A stretch of 64,000 nucleotides of DNA. Source: Cryptomeria japonica. Taxonomy: Eukaryota > Streptophyta > Pinopsida > Cupressales > Cupressaceae. The stretch lies in contig NW_026729175.1 in the NCBI RefSeq assembly GCF_030272615.1, positions 31,577 to 95,576 of the forward strand. The letters run 5' to 3'. The position numbers and the translations under genes are program-made. Every line of letters starts with the position of its first letter. Position 1 is the first letter of the stretch. Below are positions 47,994 to 62,263 of this stretch, piece by piece. The notes under the pieces are model-generated. The model was not told the origin of the DNA. It did not search any database and saw only the letters and a list, made by a program, of their open reading frames with translations.

Positions 47994-48220
47994 GACAACA
48001 CATGGTGTTCTTAGAACCTCATTTCGGAGGTTGTGCCTCAAATACCTCATTTTTGGAGCATAAAAATTAGTTTTTGGAGGCACAAAAAAGGTTTCGAGAC
48101 ACAAGTCAGAATTCCAGAGTTGGTAGCGTCAAAATGCAATTTTTGATGTACATTGTGCTCTTAGAACCTCATTTCGGCGCTTGTGCCTTGAAAGCTCTGA
48201 TTTTGGAACATGAAAATCAA

Positions 48221-49560
48221 TGTTTGGAGGCACAACAAGATTTCAAGATGCAAGTCCCTATTCCTATACTGCTAGCATCAAAATTCAATTTTGATGCACA
48301 TTGTTCTGTTAGAACCATGTTTCGAAGCTTGTACCTCAAATGCTCCGGTTTCGGAACTTCAAAATTGGTGTTTGGAGGCACAACAAGGTTTCAAGATGCA
48401 AGTCCCGATTCCAGAGCTGGTTGTGTCAAAATAAGATTTTGAAGCACACTATGCTCTTAGAACCTTATTTCGGAGCTAGTCCCTCGAAAGCTCCGGTTTG
48501 AGAGTATCAAAATTGGTGTTTGGAGGGCACAAGGTGTTCAAAAGCCCCAATTTTGAAACATCGAAATCAGTGTTTGGAGACACAACAAGGTTTCAAGAAG
48601 CAAGAAAGACCCAGGTTTGGATCATCAAAATCAATGTTCGGAGGCACAACAAGGTTTCAAGATGCAAGTCTTGATTCTAGAGTCAATTGCGTCAAAATCT
48701 GATTTTGGCTCACATCGTGCTCTTAGAACTCATTTCGAAGCTTGTGCCCCGAAAGTGTCAATTTCAGAGCATCAAAATCAGTGTTTTTTGGCACAACAAG
48801 GTTTCAAGATGCACCCCAATTCTAGAGCCAGTAGCATCGAAATTCAATTTTGATGCACATTGTGCTTTTAGAACCCTATTTTAGAAATTGTACCTCAAAA
48901 GCCCCAGTTTTGGAACATCAAAATCGATGTTTGGAGGCACAACAAGGTTTCAAGATGCAATTCTTGATTCTAGAGACAGTAGCATGAAAATTTGATTTTG
49001 ACGCACATCGTACCCTCAGAACCTTGTTTTCGAGCTTATGCCTCAAACTATTTGGTTTCCAAGCATCAAAATTGGTGTTTGGAGGCACAACAAGCTTTCA
49101 AGATGCAAGCCCCTATTCCGGAGCCTGTAGTGTCAAAACATGATTTTGATGCACATTGTGTTGTTAGAACCTTGTTTCAAAACGTGTGGCTCGAAAGCTT
49201 CAGTTTCAAAACATCAAAATCAATTTTTAAAGGCACAACAAGGTTTCTAGACACAAATCTCGATTCTCAAGCTGTTACCGTCAAAACACAATTTTGACAA
49301 ACATGGTGTTCTTAGAACCTCATTTCAGAGGTTGTGCCTCAAAAGCCTCATTTTTGGAGTATAAAAATTAGTGTTTGGAGGCACAGCAAGGTTTCAAGAC
49401 ACAAGTCCCAATTCCAGAGTTGGTAGCATCAAAACACAATTTTGATGTACATCGTGCTCTTAGCTCATTTCGGAGCTTGTGCCTTGAAAGCCCTAATTTT
49501 GAAACATGAAAATGATTGTTTGGAAGCACAACAAGGTTTCAAGAAGCAAGTCCTGATTCT
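48221..49560 (+). repeat. Local duplication, copy 2 (partner 39875-41300)
   Basis: Second copy of 39875-41300. Its J and C monomers are cut short near 48600 (CAAGAAGCAAGAAAGACCC). It forms most of the unit that directly follows the intact ten-monomer unit (A 47994 to A 49296), so the two neighbouring units show an intact and a shortened form side by side. Confidence 0.8.
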
Positions 49561-52146
49561 AGAGTCAATAGTGTCAAAATCTGATATTGGCACACGTCGT
49601 GCTCTTAGAACCTCATTTCAAAGCCCCCATTCTGGAGCCAGTAGTATCAAAATTAAATTTTGATGCACATTGTGCTCTTTGAATTCTGATTTAGAAATTG
49701 TGCCTCAAAAGCCCTAGTTTTGGAGCATCAAAAATGATGTTTAGAAGCACAACAATGTTCCAGGATGCAAGTCCTGATTCAGGAGCCGGTAGCGCCAAAA
49801 TTTGCTTTTGAAGCACATGATGCTCTTAGAACCTTATTTTGGAGCTTATTCCTCAAAATCTTAGAACACGATTTTGACAAACATGGTATTCTTAGAACCT
49901 CATTTCGGAGGTTGTGACTCAAAAGCCTCCTTTTTGGAGCATAAAAATTAGTGTTTGGAGGCACAACAAGGTTTCAAGACACAAATCCCAATTCTAGAGT
50001 CGGTAGCGTCAAAATGCAATTTTGAAGTACATCGTGGTCTTAGAACCTCATTTCGGAGCTTGTGCCTTGAAAGCCCTGATTTTGGAAAATAAAATCAGTG
50101 TTTGAAGGCACAACAAGGTTTCAAGACGCAAGTCCTGATTCTCGAGTCAATAGCATCAAAATCTTATTTTGGCGCACATCGTGTTCTTAGAACCTCATTC
50201 GAAGCTTGTGCCTCAAAAGCCCTGTTTTCAGAGCATCAAAATCAATGTTTTGAGGCACAACAAGGTTTCAAGATACAAGCTCCGATTGTAGAGCCAGTAG
50301 CATCAAAATTCAATTTTGATGCATATTGTGCTCTTAGAACCCTTTTTTAGAAATTCTATCTCAAAAGTCCCAATTTTTGAGCATCAAAATCGATGTTTGG
50401 AAGCACAACAAGGCTTCAAGAGGCAAGTCCCGATTTTAGAGCCCGTAACATCAAATTTTGATTTTGATGCACATCGTGCTCTTAGAACCTTGCTTTGGAG
50501 CTTATGCCTCAAAATTTTTAGTTTCGAAGCATCAAAATTGGTGTTTGGAGGTAGAAGTAGATTTCAAGACGCAAGTCCCTATTCCGGAGCCTGTAGTGTC
50601 AAAACGTTATTTTGATGCACATCGTGCTATTAGAACCTCGTTTCGGAGCATGTGGCTTGAAAGCTCCAGTTACAAAACATCAAAATAAATGTTTAAAGGC
50701 ACAACAAGGTGTCAAGATGCAATTCCCGTTTCTCAAGCTGATAGCGTCAAAACACCATTTTGACAAACATGGTGATCTTAGAACCCCATTTCAGAGGTTG
50801 TGCCTCAAAAGCCTCCTCTTTTGGAGCATAAAAATTAGTGTTTGGAGGCACAACAATGTTTCAAGTTACAAGTCCCAATTCTAGAGTCGGTACCGTCAAA
50901 ACGTAATTTTAATGTACATCATGCTCTTAGAACTTCATTTCGGAGCTTTTGCTTTGAAAGCTCTGATTTTGAGGCACAACAAGGTTTCAATGATGCAAGT
51001 CCCGATTCTAGAGTCAATAGCGTCAAAATCTGATTTTTGCGCACATCGTGCTCTTAGCATTTCAAAGCTTGTGCCTTGAAAGCCCCAGTTTGGGAGCATC
51101 AAAATCATTGTTTTGAGGCACAACAAGGTTTCAAGATGCAAGCCCCCTTTATAGAGCCAGTATCATCAAAATTCAATTTTGATGCACATTGTGCTCTTAG
51201 AACCCTATTTTAGAAATTGTGCCTCAAAAGCCCCAATTTTGGAGCATCAAAATCAATGTTTGGAGGCACAACAAGGTTTCAAGATGCAAGTCCTGATTCT
51301 AGAGTCAATAGCGTCAAAATCTGATTTTGGTGCACATTATGCTCTTAGAACCTCATTTTGAAACTTGTGCCTGAAAAGCTCCGGTTTCAGAGCATCAAAA
51401 TCAGTGTTTTGAGGCACAACAAGGTTTCAAGATGCAAGCTTTGATTCTAGAGCCAGTAGCATCAAAATTCAATTTTGATGCACATTGTGCTCTTAGACCC
51501 CTATTTTAGAAATTGTGCCTCAAAAGCCACAGTTTTCGAGCATCAAAATCGATGTTTGGTGGCACAACAATGTTTAAGGATGTAAGTCTTACTTCTGGAG
51601 CCGGTAGCGTCAAAATTTGATTTTGACGCACATTGTTCTCTTAGAACCTTGTTTCGGAGCTTATGCCTCAAAATCTTCGGTTTCGAAGCATCAAAATTGG
51701 TGTTTGGAGGCACAAGAAGGTTTCAAGACATAAGTCCCTATTCCAGAGCCTGTATTGTCAAAACATGATTTTGATGCACATCATGCTCTTAGAATCTAAT
51801 TTCACAGCGTGTGGCTCAAAAGCTCCAGTTTCAAAACATCAAAATCAATATTTAAAGGCACAACAAGGTTTCAAGACACAAGCCTCGATTATCAAGCTGA
51901 TAGAATCAAAACATGTACATCATGCTCTTAGAACCTCATTTTAGAGTTTGTGCCTTCAAATCCCTGATTCTAGAGTTAGTAGCATCAAAATTCAATTTTG
52001 ATTCACATTGTGCTCTTAGAACCCTATTTTAGAAATTGTGCCTCAAAGCCCCAATTTTAGAGCATCAAAATTGATGTTTGGAGGCACAACAAGGTTTCAA
52101 GACACAAGTCCTAATTCCTGAGTCGGTAGCGTCAAAACGCAATTTT

Positions 52147-53107
52147 GATGTACATCGTGTTCTTAAAACCTCATTTCAGAGCTTGTGCCTTGAAAGCCCT
52201 GATTTTGGAAAATCAAAATCAATGTTTTGAGACACAACAAGGTTTCAAGAAGCAAGTCCCAATTCCAGAGCCTAATGCGTCAAAAATCCATTTTGATGCA
52301 CATCATTCTCTTAGAAGCTCATTTCGGAGCTTGTGCCTTGAAAGACCCATCGTCAAAATCTGATTTTGGCGCACATCGTGCTCTTAGAATCTCATTTCGA
52401 AGCTTTTGCCTCGAAAGCCCTGGTTTTGGAGCATCAAAATCATTGTTTTGAGGCACAACAAGGTTTCAAGATGCAAGACGCGATTCTAGAGCAAGTAGCA
52501 TCAAAATTCAATTTTGATGCACATTGTGCTCTTAGAACCCTGTTTTAGAAATTGTGCCTCAAAAGCCCTAGTTGTGGAGCATCAAAATTGATATTTGGAG
52601 GCACAACAAGGTTTAAAGATGCAAGTCCTAATTGTGGAGCCGGTAGCGTCAAAGTTTGATTTTGATGCACATCGTACTCTTAGAACCTTGTTTTGGAGCT
52701 CATGCCTCAAAATCTTCGGTTTCGAAGCATCAAAATTGGTGTTTGAAGGCACAACAAGGTTTCAAGATGCAAGTCCCTATTCCAGAGCCTCTAGTGTCAA
52801 AACATGATTTTGATGCACATCGTGCTCTTAGAACCTCATTTCGGAGCTTGTGGATCGAAAGCTCCAGTTTCAAAACATCGAAATCAATGTTAAAAGGCAC
52901 AACAAGGTTTCACGACAAAAGTCCCGATTCTCAAGCTGATAGCGTGAAAACACGATTTTGACAAACATGGCATTCTTAGAACCTCATTTCGGAGGTTGTG
53001 TCTCAAAAGCCTCATTTTTGGAGCTTAAAAATTAGTGTTTGGAGGCACAACAAGGATTCAAGACACAAGTCCCAATTCCAAAGTCGGTAGCATCAAAACA
53101 TAATTTT
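52147..53107 (+). repeat. Seven-type unit B-C-D-E-F-G-A
   Basis: One run with all seven common types in order: B 52147, C 52295 (only 73 bp; an internal 75 bp is lost), D 52368, E 52516, F 52664, G 52812, A 52960, and B again at 53108. Total length is 961 bp, as expected for seven 148-bp monomers (1036) less 75. It lacks H, I and J. B here has the CCAGAGCC tail leading straight to C. Confidence 0.85.
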
Positions 53108-54580
53108 GATGTACATCATGCTCTTAGAACCTCATTTTGGAGCTTGTTCCTTGAAAGCCTTGATTTTGGCGCACATCGTGCTCTTAAAACCTCATTTCAA
53201 AGCCTGCGCCTCGAAAGCCTCGGTTTCGAAGCATCAAAATCAGTATTTTTTGGCACAAGGTTTCAAGATGCAAGCCCCGATTCTGGAGCCGGTAGCGTCA
53301 AATTTTGATTTTGATGCACATTGTGCTCTTAGAACCTTGTTTTGGAGCTTATGCCTCAAAATCATTGGTTTTGAAGCATCAAAATTGGTGTTTGGAGCCA
53401 CAACATGCTTTCAAGACGGAAGTCCCTATTTCAGAGCATTTAGTGTCAAAACATGATTTTAATGCACATCGTGATCTTAAAACCTCATTTCGGAGAGCGT
53501 GTGGCTTGAAAGCTCCAGTTTGAAAACATCAAAATCAATGTTTAAAGGGACAACAAAGTTTCATGACACAAGTCCCGATTCTCAAGCTGATAGCGTCAAA
53601 ATAGTATTTTGACAAACATGGTGTTCTTGGAAGCTCATTTCGGACATTGCGCCTCAAAAGCCTCGCTTTTGGAGCATAAAAATTAGTGTTTGAAGGCACA
53701 AAAGGGTTTCAAGACACAAGTCCTAGTTCCAGAGATGGTAGCGTCAAAATGCAATTTTGATGTACATCATGCTCTTAAAACCTCATTTCGGAGCTTGTGC
53801 CTTGAAAGCCCTGATTTTGACAGATCAAAATCAATGTTTTGAAGCACAATAAGGTTTCAAGAGGCAAGTCCCTATTCCGGAGCCTGTAGCATCAAAATTC
53901 CATTTTTATGCACATCATTCTCTTAGAAGCTCATTCCAGAGCTTGTACTTGGAAAGATCCAGATTTGGAGCGTCAAAATCAATGTTTGGAGGCACAACAA
54001 GGTTTCAAAATCTGATTTTGGTGCACATCGTGCTCTTAGAACCTTATTTCAAAGCTTGTGCCTTAAAAGCCCCGGTTTCGGAGCATCAAAATTAGTGTTT
54101 TGCGGCACAACAAGGTTTCAAGATGCAAGACTCGATTTTAGAGCTAGTAGCATCAAAATTCAATTTTGATGCAAATTGTGCTCTTAGAACCCTAGTTTAG
54201 AAATTGTGCTCTTAGAACAAGGTTTCAAGATGCAAGTCTTGATTCAGGAGCTGGTAGCATCAAAATTTGATTTTGACGCACATAGTGGTCTTACAACCTT
54301 GTTTTGATGCTTATGCCTCAAAATCTTTGGTTTTGAAGCATCAAAATTGGTGTTTGGAGGCACAACAAGCTTTCAAGACGCAAGTCCCTATTCTAGAGCC
54401 TGTAGTGTCAAAATGTGATTTTGATTCACATCATGCTCTTAGAACCTCATTCTGGAGGTTGTGCCTCAAAAGCCTCATTTTTGGAGCATAAAAATTAGTG
54501 TTTGGAGGCACAACAAGGTTTCAAGAAACAAGTCCCAATTCAGAGTCGGTAGCATCAAAACGTAATTTTGATGTACATCA

Positions 54581-54664
54581 TGCTCTTAGAACCTCATTTC
54601 GGAACTTGTGCTCTTAGAACCTCATTTCAGAGCTTGTGCTCTTTAAACCTCCTTTCAAAGCTTG
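54581..54664 (+). repeat. Triple 28-bp duplication inside a monomer
   Basis: Three adjacent 28-bp copies, starting TGCTCTTAG, TGCTCTTAG and TGCTCTTTA at 54581, 54609 and 54637, cover the CTTAGAACCTCATTTC part of the monomer. Each copy ends in a CTTG that runs into TGCTC. The likely cause is slippage between the look-alike strings TTGTGCCTC and TCGTGCTC, which lie about 30 bp apart in every monomer. Confidence 0.82.
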
Positions 54665-57600
54665 TGCCTCAAAAGCCAATTTTGGAGTTTCAAAATCAGT
54701 GTTTGCACAACAAGGTTTCAAGATTCAAGCCCCGATTCTAGAGCCAGTAGCATCAAAATTCAATTTTGATACATATTGTGCTCTTTGAACCCTATTTTAG
54801 ATATTGTGCCTCGAAAGCCCCAACTTTGAAGCATCAAAATCGATGTTTGGAGGGACAATAAGGTTTCAAGATGCAAGTCCTGATTCTTGAGCCGGTAGCA
54901 TCAAAATTTCATTTTGATGCACATCGTGCTCTTAGAACCTTGTTTTGGAGCTTATGCCTCAAAATCATCAGTTTCGAAGCATCAAAATTGCTATTTGGAG
55001 GCACAACAAGCTTTCAAGACGCAAGTCCCTATTCCGGAGGCCGCCGTGGCAAAACATGATTTTGATGCACATTGTACTCTTAGAACCTCATTTCAGGGCA
55101 TGTGGCTTGAAAGCTTCAGTTTTGAAACATCAAAATCAATGTTTAAAGGCACAACAAGGTTTCAAGACACAAGTCCCGCTTCTCAAGCTAATAGTGTCAA
55201 AACATGATTTTGACAAACATGGTGTTCTTAGAACCTCATTTTGGAGATTGTGCCTCAAAAGCCTCCTTTATGGAGTATAAAAATCAGTGTTTGGAGGCAC
55301 GACAAGGTTTCAAGACACAAGTCCCAATTCCAGAGTTTGGAGGCACAACAAGGTTTCAAGAAGCGAGTCCCTATTCTGGAGCCTGTAGCGTCAAAATTTC
55401 ATTTTGACGCACATCATTCTCTTAGAAGCTCATTTCGGAGCTTGTGCCTCAAAAGAGCAAGTTTTGGAGCGTCAAAATCAACGTTTGGAGGCACAACAAG
55501 GTTTCAAGATGCAAGTCCCGATTCTAGAGTCAATAGCGTCAAAATCTGATTTTGGCGTACATCATGCTTTTAAAACCTCATTCCGAAGTTTGTGCCTCGA
55601 AAGCACCGGTTTCGGAGCATCAAAATCAGTGTTTTGAGGCACAACAAGGTTTCAAGATGCAAGCCCTGATTCTAGAGCTAGTAGCATCAAAATTCAATTT
55701 TGATGAACATTGTGATCTTAGAACCCTGTTTTAGAAATTGTGCCTCAAAAGCCCCTAGTTTTGGAGCATCAAAATCGATGTTTGGAGGCACAACAAGGTC
55801 TCAAGATGCAAGTCCTAATTCTGGAGCAAGTAGAGTCAAAATTTGATTTTGATACACATAGTGCTCTTAGAACCTTGCTTTGGAGTTTATGCGTCAAAAT
55901 CGTCGATTTCGTAGCATCAAAATTGGTGTTAGGAAGCAAAACAAGTTTTCAAAACGCAAGTCCCTATTCTAGAGCCTGTAATGTCAAAGCGTTATTTTGA
56001 TGCACGTCGTGCTCTTAGAACTTCGTTTTCAAAATCATTGTTTTGAGGCACAACAAGGTTTCAAGATGCAAGACCCTATTCTAGAGCCAGTAGCATCAAA
56101 ATTCAATTTTGATGCATATTGTGCTCTTAGAACCCTGCTTTAGAAATTGTGCTTCAAAAGCCCCAGTTTTGGAGCATCAAAATTGATATTTGGAGGCAAA
56201 TCAACCTTTCAAGATGCAAGTCCCTATTCCGAAGCTTGTAGTGTCAAAACGTGATTTTGGAGCGTGTGACTTGAAAGCTCCAATTTCAAAATATAAAAAT
56301 CAATGTTTAAAGGCACAACAAGGTTTCGAGAGACAAGTATCGTTTCTCAAGCTGATAACATCAAAACATGATTTTGACAAACATGGTGTTCTTAGAACCA
56401 CATTTCGGAGGTTGTGCCTCAAAAGCCTCGTTTTAGGAGCATAAAATTTAGTGTTTGGAGGCACAACAAGGTTTCAAGACACAAGTCCCAATTTCAGAGT
56501 CGGTAGCGTCAAAACGCAATTTTGAAGTACATCGTGCTCTTAGAACCTCATTTCGGAGCTTGTAGTGTCAAAATTTGATTTTGATGCACATCGTTCTCTT
56601 AGAACCTTGTTTCGAAGCTTGCACCTCAAATGCCTTAGTGTCGCAATATAAAAATTGGTGTTTGGAGGCACAACAAGGTTTGGAGATGCAAGTCCTGATC
56701 CCAGAGCCGGTAGTGTCAAAATTTGATTTTGAAGCACATTGTTCTCTTACAACCTTATTGAGGAGCTTGTCCCTGAAAAGCCCCGGTTTGAGAGCATCAA
56801 AATTGGTATTTGGAGGCACAAGGTTGCAAGACACAAGTCGCGATAGCCGGTAGCATCAAAATGTGATTTTGACGCACATGGTGCTCTTAGAGCCTCGTTT
56901 CCGAAGCTTGTGCCTCGAAAACCCTGATTTTGAAACATCGAAATCAGTGTTCGCAGGCACAACAAGGTTTCAAGATGCAAGCCTCGATTCTAGAGCTAGT
57001 AGCATCAAAATTCAATTTTGATGCACATTGTGCTCTTAGAAGCCTATTTTAGAAATTGTGCCTCAAAAAACCCCGGTTTTGGAGTATCAAAATCGATGTT
57101 TGGAGGCACAACAAGGTTTCAAGACACAAGTCCCAATTCCAAAGTCAGTAGCATCAAAATGCAATTTTGATGTACATTGTGGTCTTACTCATTTCAGAGC
57201 TTGTGTATTGAAAGCCCTAATTTTGGCGAACATCAAAATCAATGTTTTGAGGCACAAAAAGGTTATAAGAAGCAAGTCCCTATTCCGGAACCTAAAGTGT
57301 CAAAATTCCATTTTGACGCACATCATTCTCTTAGAAGCTCATTTCAGAGCTTGTGCCTCGAAAGACCCAGATTTGGAGCATCAAAATCAATGTTTGGAGG
57401 CACAATAAAGTTTCAAGATGCAAGTCCTGATTCTAGAGTCAATAGCATCAAAATTTGATTTTCACGGACATCGTGTTCTTAGAACCTCATTTCAAAGCTT
57501 GTGCCTCGAAAGCCCCATTTTCGGAGCATCAAAATTAGTGTTTTGATGCAAAACAAGGTTTCAAGATCCAAGCCTCGATCTAGAGCCAATAGCATCAAAA

Positions 57601-59694
57601 TTCAATTTTGATTCACATTGTGCTCTTAGAACCCTGTGTTATAAATTGTGTCTCAAAAGCATCAATTTTGGAGCATCAAAATCGATGTTAGGAGGCACAA
57701 CAACGTTTGAAGATGTAAGTCCTTATTTTGGAGCCGGTAGCGTCAAAATTTGATTTTGACGCACATCGTGCTCTTAGAACCTTGTTTTGGAGCTTATGCC
57801 TCAAAATATTTGGTTTCAAAGCATCAAAATTGGTGTTTGGAAGCACAACAATGTTTTAAGATGCAAGACCTGATTCTAAGCATGTGCCTCGAAAGCCCTA
57901 GTTTTTTAGCATCAAAATCAGTGTTTTGAGGCACAACAAGGTTTCAAGATGCAAGACTCGATTCTAGAGTTAGTAGCATGAAAATTCAATTTTGATGCAT
58001 ATTATGCTCTTCGAACCCTATTTTAGAAATTGTACCTCAAAAGCCCTAGTTTTGTAGCATCAAAATCGATGTTTGGAGGCACAACAAGGTTTCAAGATGC
58101 AAGTCCTAATTTTGGTGCCCGTAGCGTTAAAGTTTGATTTTGACACACATCATGCTCTTAGAACCTTGTTTTGGAGCTTATGCCTCAAAATCTTTGGTTT
58201 CGAAGCATCAAAATTGGTTTTTTTCAGGCACAACAAGCTTTGAAGATGCAAGTCCCTATTTTGGAGCCTGTAAAGTCAAAACATGATTTTGATGCACATC
58301 GTTCTCTGAGAACCTCATTTAAGAGCATGTGGCTCGAAAGCTCCAGTTTCAAAACATCAAAGTCAATGTTTAAAGGCAAACAAAAGTTTCACGACACAAG
58401 TCCCGATTGTCAAGCTGATATCGTGAAAACACTATTTTGACAAACATGGTGTTCTTAGAACCTCATTACGGAGGTTGTGCCTCAAAAGCGTTATTTTTGG
58501 AGAATAAAAATTAGTGTTTGGAAGCACAACAATATTTAGGGACACAAGTCCCAATTCCAGAGTCGGTAGTGTCAAAACGCAATTTTGATGTACATCGTGC
58601 TCTTAGAACCTCATTTTGGAGCTTGTGCCTTGAAAGCCTGATTTTTGAACATCAAAATTAGTGTTTGGAGGCACAACAAGGTTTAAAGAAGCAAGTCCCT
58701 ATACATCATTCTCTTAGAAGCTCATTTCGGAGCTTGTGCCTCGAAAGACCCAGTTTTGGAGCGTCAAAATCAATGTTTGGAGGCACAACAAGGTTTCAAG
58801 ACGCAAGTCCCGATTCTAGAGTCAATAGCATCAAAATATGATTTTGGCGGACATCGTGCTCTTAGAACCTCATTTCGAAGCTTGTGCCTCGAAAGCCTCA
58901 GTTTTGGAGCATCAAAATCAGTGTTTTGAGGCACAAGAAGTTTGTAAGATGCAAGTCCTGATTCTAGAGCAGTTAGCATGCACATTGTGCTCTTAGAACC
59001 TTATTTTGAAGCTTATGCCTCAAAATCTTCGGTTTCGAAGCATCAAAATGTGTGTTTGGAGACACAACAAGCTTTCAAGACGTAAGTCCCTATTCCGGAG
59101 CTTGTAGTGTCAAAACATGATTTTGATGTACATCGTGCTCTTAGAACCTCATTTCGGAGCGTGTGGCTCGAAAGCTCTAGTTTCAAAACATCAAAATCAA
59201 TGTTTAAAGGCTCAACAAGGTTTCAAGACACAAGTCCCGATTCTCAAGCTCATAGTGTCAAAACATGATTTTGACAAACATGGTGTTCTTAGAACCTCAT
59301 TTAAGAGGTTATGCCTCAAAAGCCTCATTTTGGAGTGTAAAAATTAGTGTTTGGAGGCACAACAAGGTTTCAAGACACAAGTCCCTATTTTGGATCCTAT
59401 AGAGTCAAAATTCCATTTTGACGCATGCACATCATTCTCTTAGAAGTTCATTTCGGAGGTTGTGCCTCGAAACACCCAGTTTTGTAGCATCAAAATTAAT
59501 GTTTCGAGGCACAACAAGGTTTCAAGATGCAAGCCCCGATTCTATTGCCAGTAGCATCAAAATTCAATTTTCATGCACATTGTGTTGTTAGAACCCTGTT
59601 TTAGAAATTGTGCCTCAAAAGCCATAGTTTTGGAGCATCAAAACCGATGTTTGGAAGAACAAGTTTCAAGATGCAAGTCTTGAGCCCGTAGCAT

Positions 59695-60490
59695 CAAAAT
59701 TTGATTTTGATGCACATCGTGTTCCTAGAATGTTTTGGAGCTTATGCCTCAAAATTTTCGGTTTCGAAACATCAAAATTGGTGTTTGGAGACACAACAAT
59801 CTTTCAAGATGCAAATCCCTATTCCGGAGCCTGTAGTGTCAAAACGCAATTTTGATGTACATCATGCTCTTAGAACCTCATTTCGGAGCTTGTGCCTTTA
59901 AAGCACTGATTTTGGAACATCAAAATCAGTGTTTGGAGGCACAACAGGTTTAAAGAAGCAAATCCCTATTCCGAAGCCTGTAGAGTTAAAATTCCATTTT
60001 GACAGACATCATTCTCTTAGAAGCTCATTCCGGAGCTTGTGCCTCAAAAGACATAGTTTTGGAGCATCAAAATCAATATTTGGAGGCACAACAAAGTTTC
60101 AAGATGCAAGTCCTGATTCCAGAGTCAATAGCGTCAAAATCAAATTTTGACGCACATCGTGTTCTTAGAACCTCATTTCGAAGCTTGTGCCTTGAAAGCC
60201 CCAGTTTCGGAGCATCAAAATCAATGTTTTGAGGCAAAACAAGGTTTCAAGATCCAGGCCCCGATTCTTGAGCCAATAGTATCAAAATTCAATTTGATTC
60301 ACATTGTGCTCTTAGAACCCTGTGTTATAAATTGTGTCTCAAAAGCCCCAATTTTGGAGCATCAAAATTAATCTTAGGAGGCACAGCAAGGTTTGAAGAT
60401 GCAAGTCTTGATTCTGGAGCCGGTAGCATCAAAAATTGATTTTGACGCACATCGTGCTTTTCCAACCTTGTTTTGGAGCTTATGCCTAAA
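59695..60490 (+). repeat. Diverged copy of the 25.67-26.4 kb segment
   Basis: Matches about 25670-26400 at an offset near 34.03 kb. Shared private features are CTTAGAATGTTTTGG or CCTAGAATGTTTTGG (a 5-6 bp loss in F), AAAGCACTGATTTTGG, ACAGGTTTAAAGAAGC, GCAAAACAAGGTTTCAAGATCC, and TATAAATTGTGTCTC or AATAAATTGTGTCTC. The left edge overlaps the end of the large segmental duplication. Confidence 0.75.
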
Positions 60491-62263
60491 AATCTTCGGT
60501 TTCAAAACATCAAAATTGGTGTTTGGAAGCACAACAAGCTTTCAAGATGCAAGTCCCTATTCCGGAGGTTATAGTGTCAAAACGTTATTTTGAAGCACAT
60601 CATGCTCTTAGCACCTCATTTCGAAGCGTGTGGCTCAAAAGCTCTAGTTTCAAAACATCAAAATCAATGCTTAAAGGCACAACAAGGTTTCAAGACACAA
60701 GTCCCGATTCTCAAGTTGATAGCGTCAAAAAATGATTTTGACAAACATGGTGTTCTTAGAAACTCATTCGGGAGGTTGTGCCTCAAAAGCCTCATTTTTG
60801 GAACATAAAAATTAGTGTTTGGAGGCGCAACAAGGTTTCAAGACACAAGTCCCAACTCCAGAGACGGTAGCGTCAAAATACAATTTTAATGTACACCATG
60901 CTCTTAGAACCTCATTTCGGAGCTTGTGCCTTGAAAGCATTGATTTTGGAACATAAAAAAGTGTTTGGAGGCACAACAAGGTATCAAGAAGCAAGTCCCT
61001 ATTCCGGATCCTGTAGCGTTAAAATTCTATTTTGATGCACATCAATCTCTTAGAAGCTCATTTCGGAGCTTGTGCCTCGAAAGGCCCACTTTTGGAGCGT
61101 CAAAATGAATGTTTCGAGGCAGAAAAAGGTTTCAATATGCAAGTCTTGATTCCAGAGCCAGTAGTATCAAAATGAGATTTTGAAGCAAATTGTGCTCTGA
61201 GAACCTTATTTAGAAGCTTGTCCCTCGAAAGCCCCAGTTTGGCAACATCAAAATTGGTGTTTGGAGGCACAAGGTTGCGAGAAGCAAGTCAAGATTTCGG
61301 AGCTGGTAGCGTCAAAATGTGATTTTAAGGCACATGGTGCTCTTAGAGCATCGTTTGTGGAGCTTGCGCCTCGAAAGCTCCACTTTTGAAACATCAAAAT
61401 CAATGTTTGGAGGCACAACAACGTTTCAAGATGCAAGTCCCAATTCTAGAGTCAATAGCGTCAAAATCTGATTTTGGTGCAAATCGTGCTCTTAGAACCT
61501 CATTTCGAAGCTTGTGCCTCGAAAGACCCGGTTTCGGAGCATCAAAATCAATGTTTTTTGGCACAACAAGGTTTCAAGATACAAGCCCCAATTCTAGAGC
61601 CAGTAGCATCAAAATTCTATTTTGATGCACATTGTGCTCGTAGAACCCTGTTTTAGAAATTGTGCCTCAAAATCCCCAGTTTTGGAGCATCAAAATCGAT
61701 GTTTGCAGCCACAACAAGGATTCGCAGCATCAAAATTGGTGTTTGGAGGCACAACAAGCTTTCAAGAATTCCGGACCCTGTATTGTCAAAACGGGATTTT
61801 GATGCACATCATGCTCTTAGAACCTCGTTTCGGACCATGTGGCTCGAAAGCTCCAGTTTCAAAACATCAAAATTAATATTTAAATGCACAACAAGGTTTG
61901 AAGACACAAGTCCTGATTCTCAAGCTGATAGCGTCAAAAGACAATTTTGACAAACAAGGTGTTCCTAGAACCTCATTTCGGAGGTTGTGCCTCAAAAGCC
62001 TCATTTTTGGAGCATAAAAATTAGTGTTTGGAGAGGCACAACAAGGTTAAAAGGTGCAAGTCCCAATTCCAAAGTCGGTAGCGTCAAAACGCAATTTAGA
62101 TGTACATCGTGCTCTTAAAACCTCATTTTGGAGCTTGTGCCTTGAAAGCCTTGATTTTGGAACATCAAAGTCAGTGTTTGGAGGCATGACAAGGTTTCAA
62201 GTAGCAAGTCCCTATTCTGGAGCTGACAGCATAAACATTTAGACTCACATCATGCTTTAGAAC

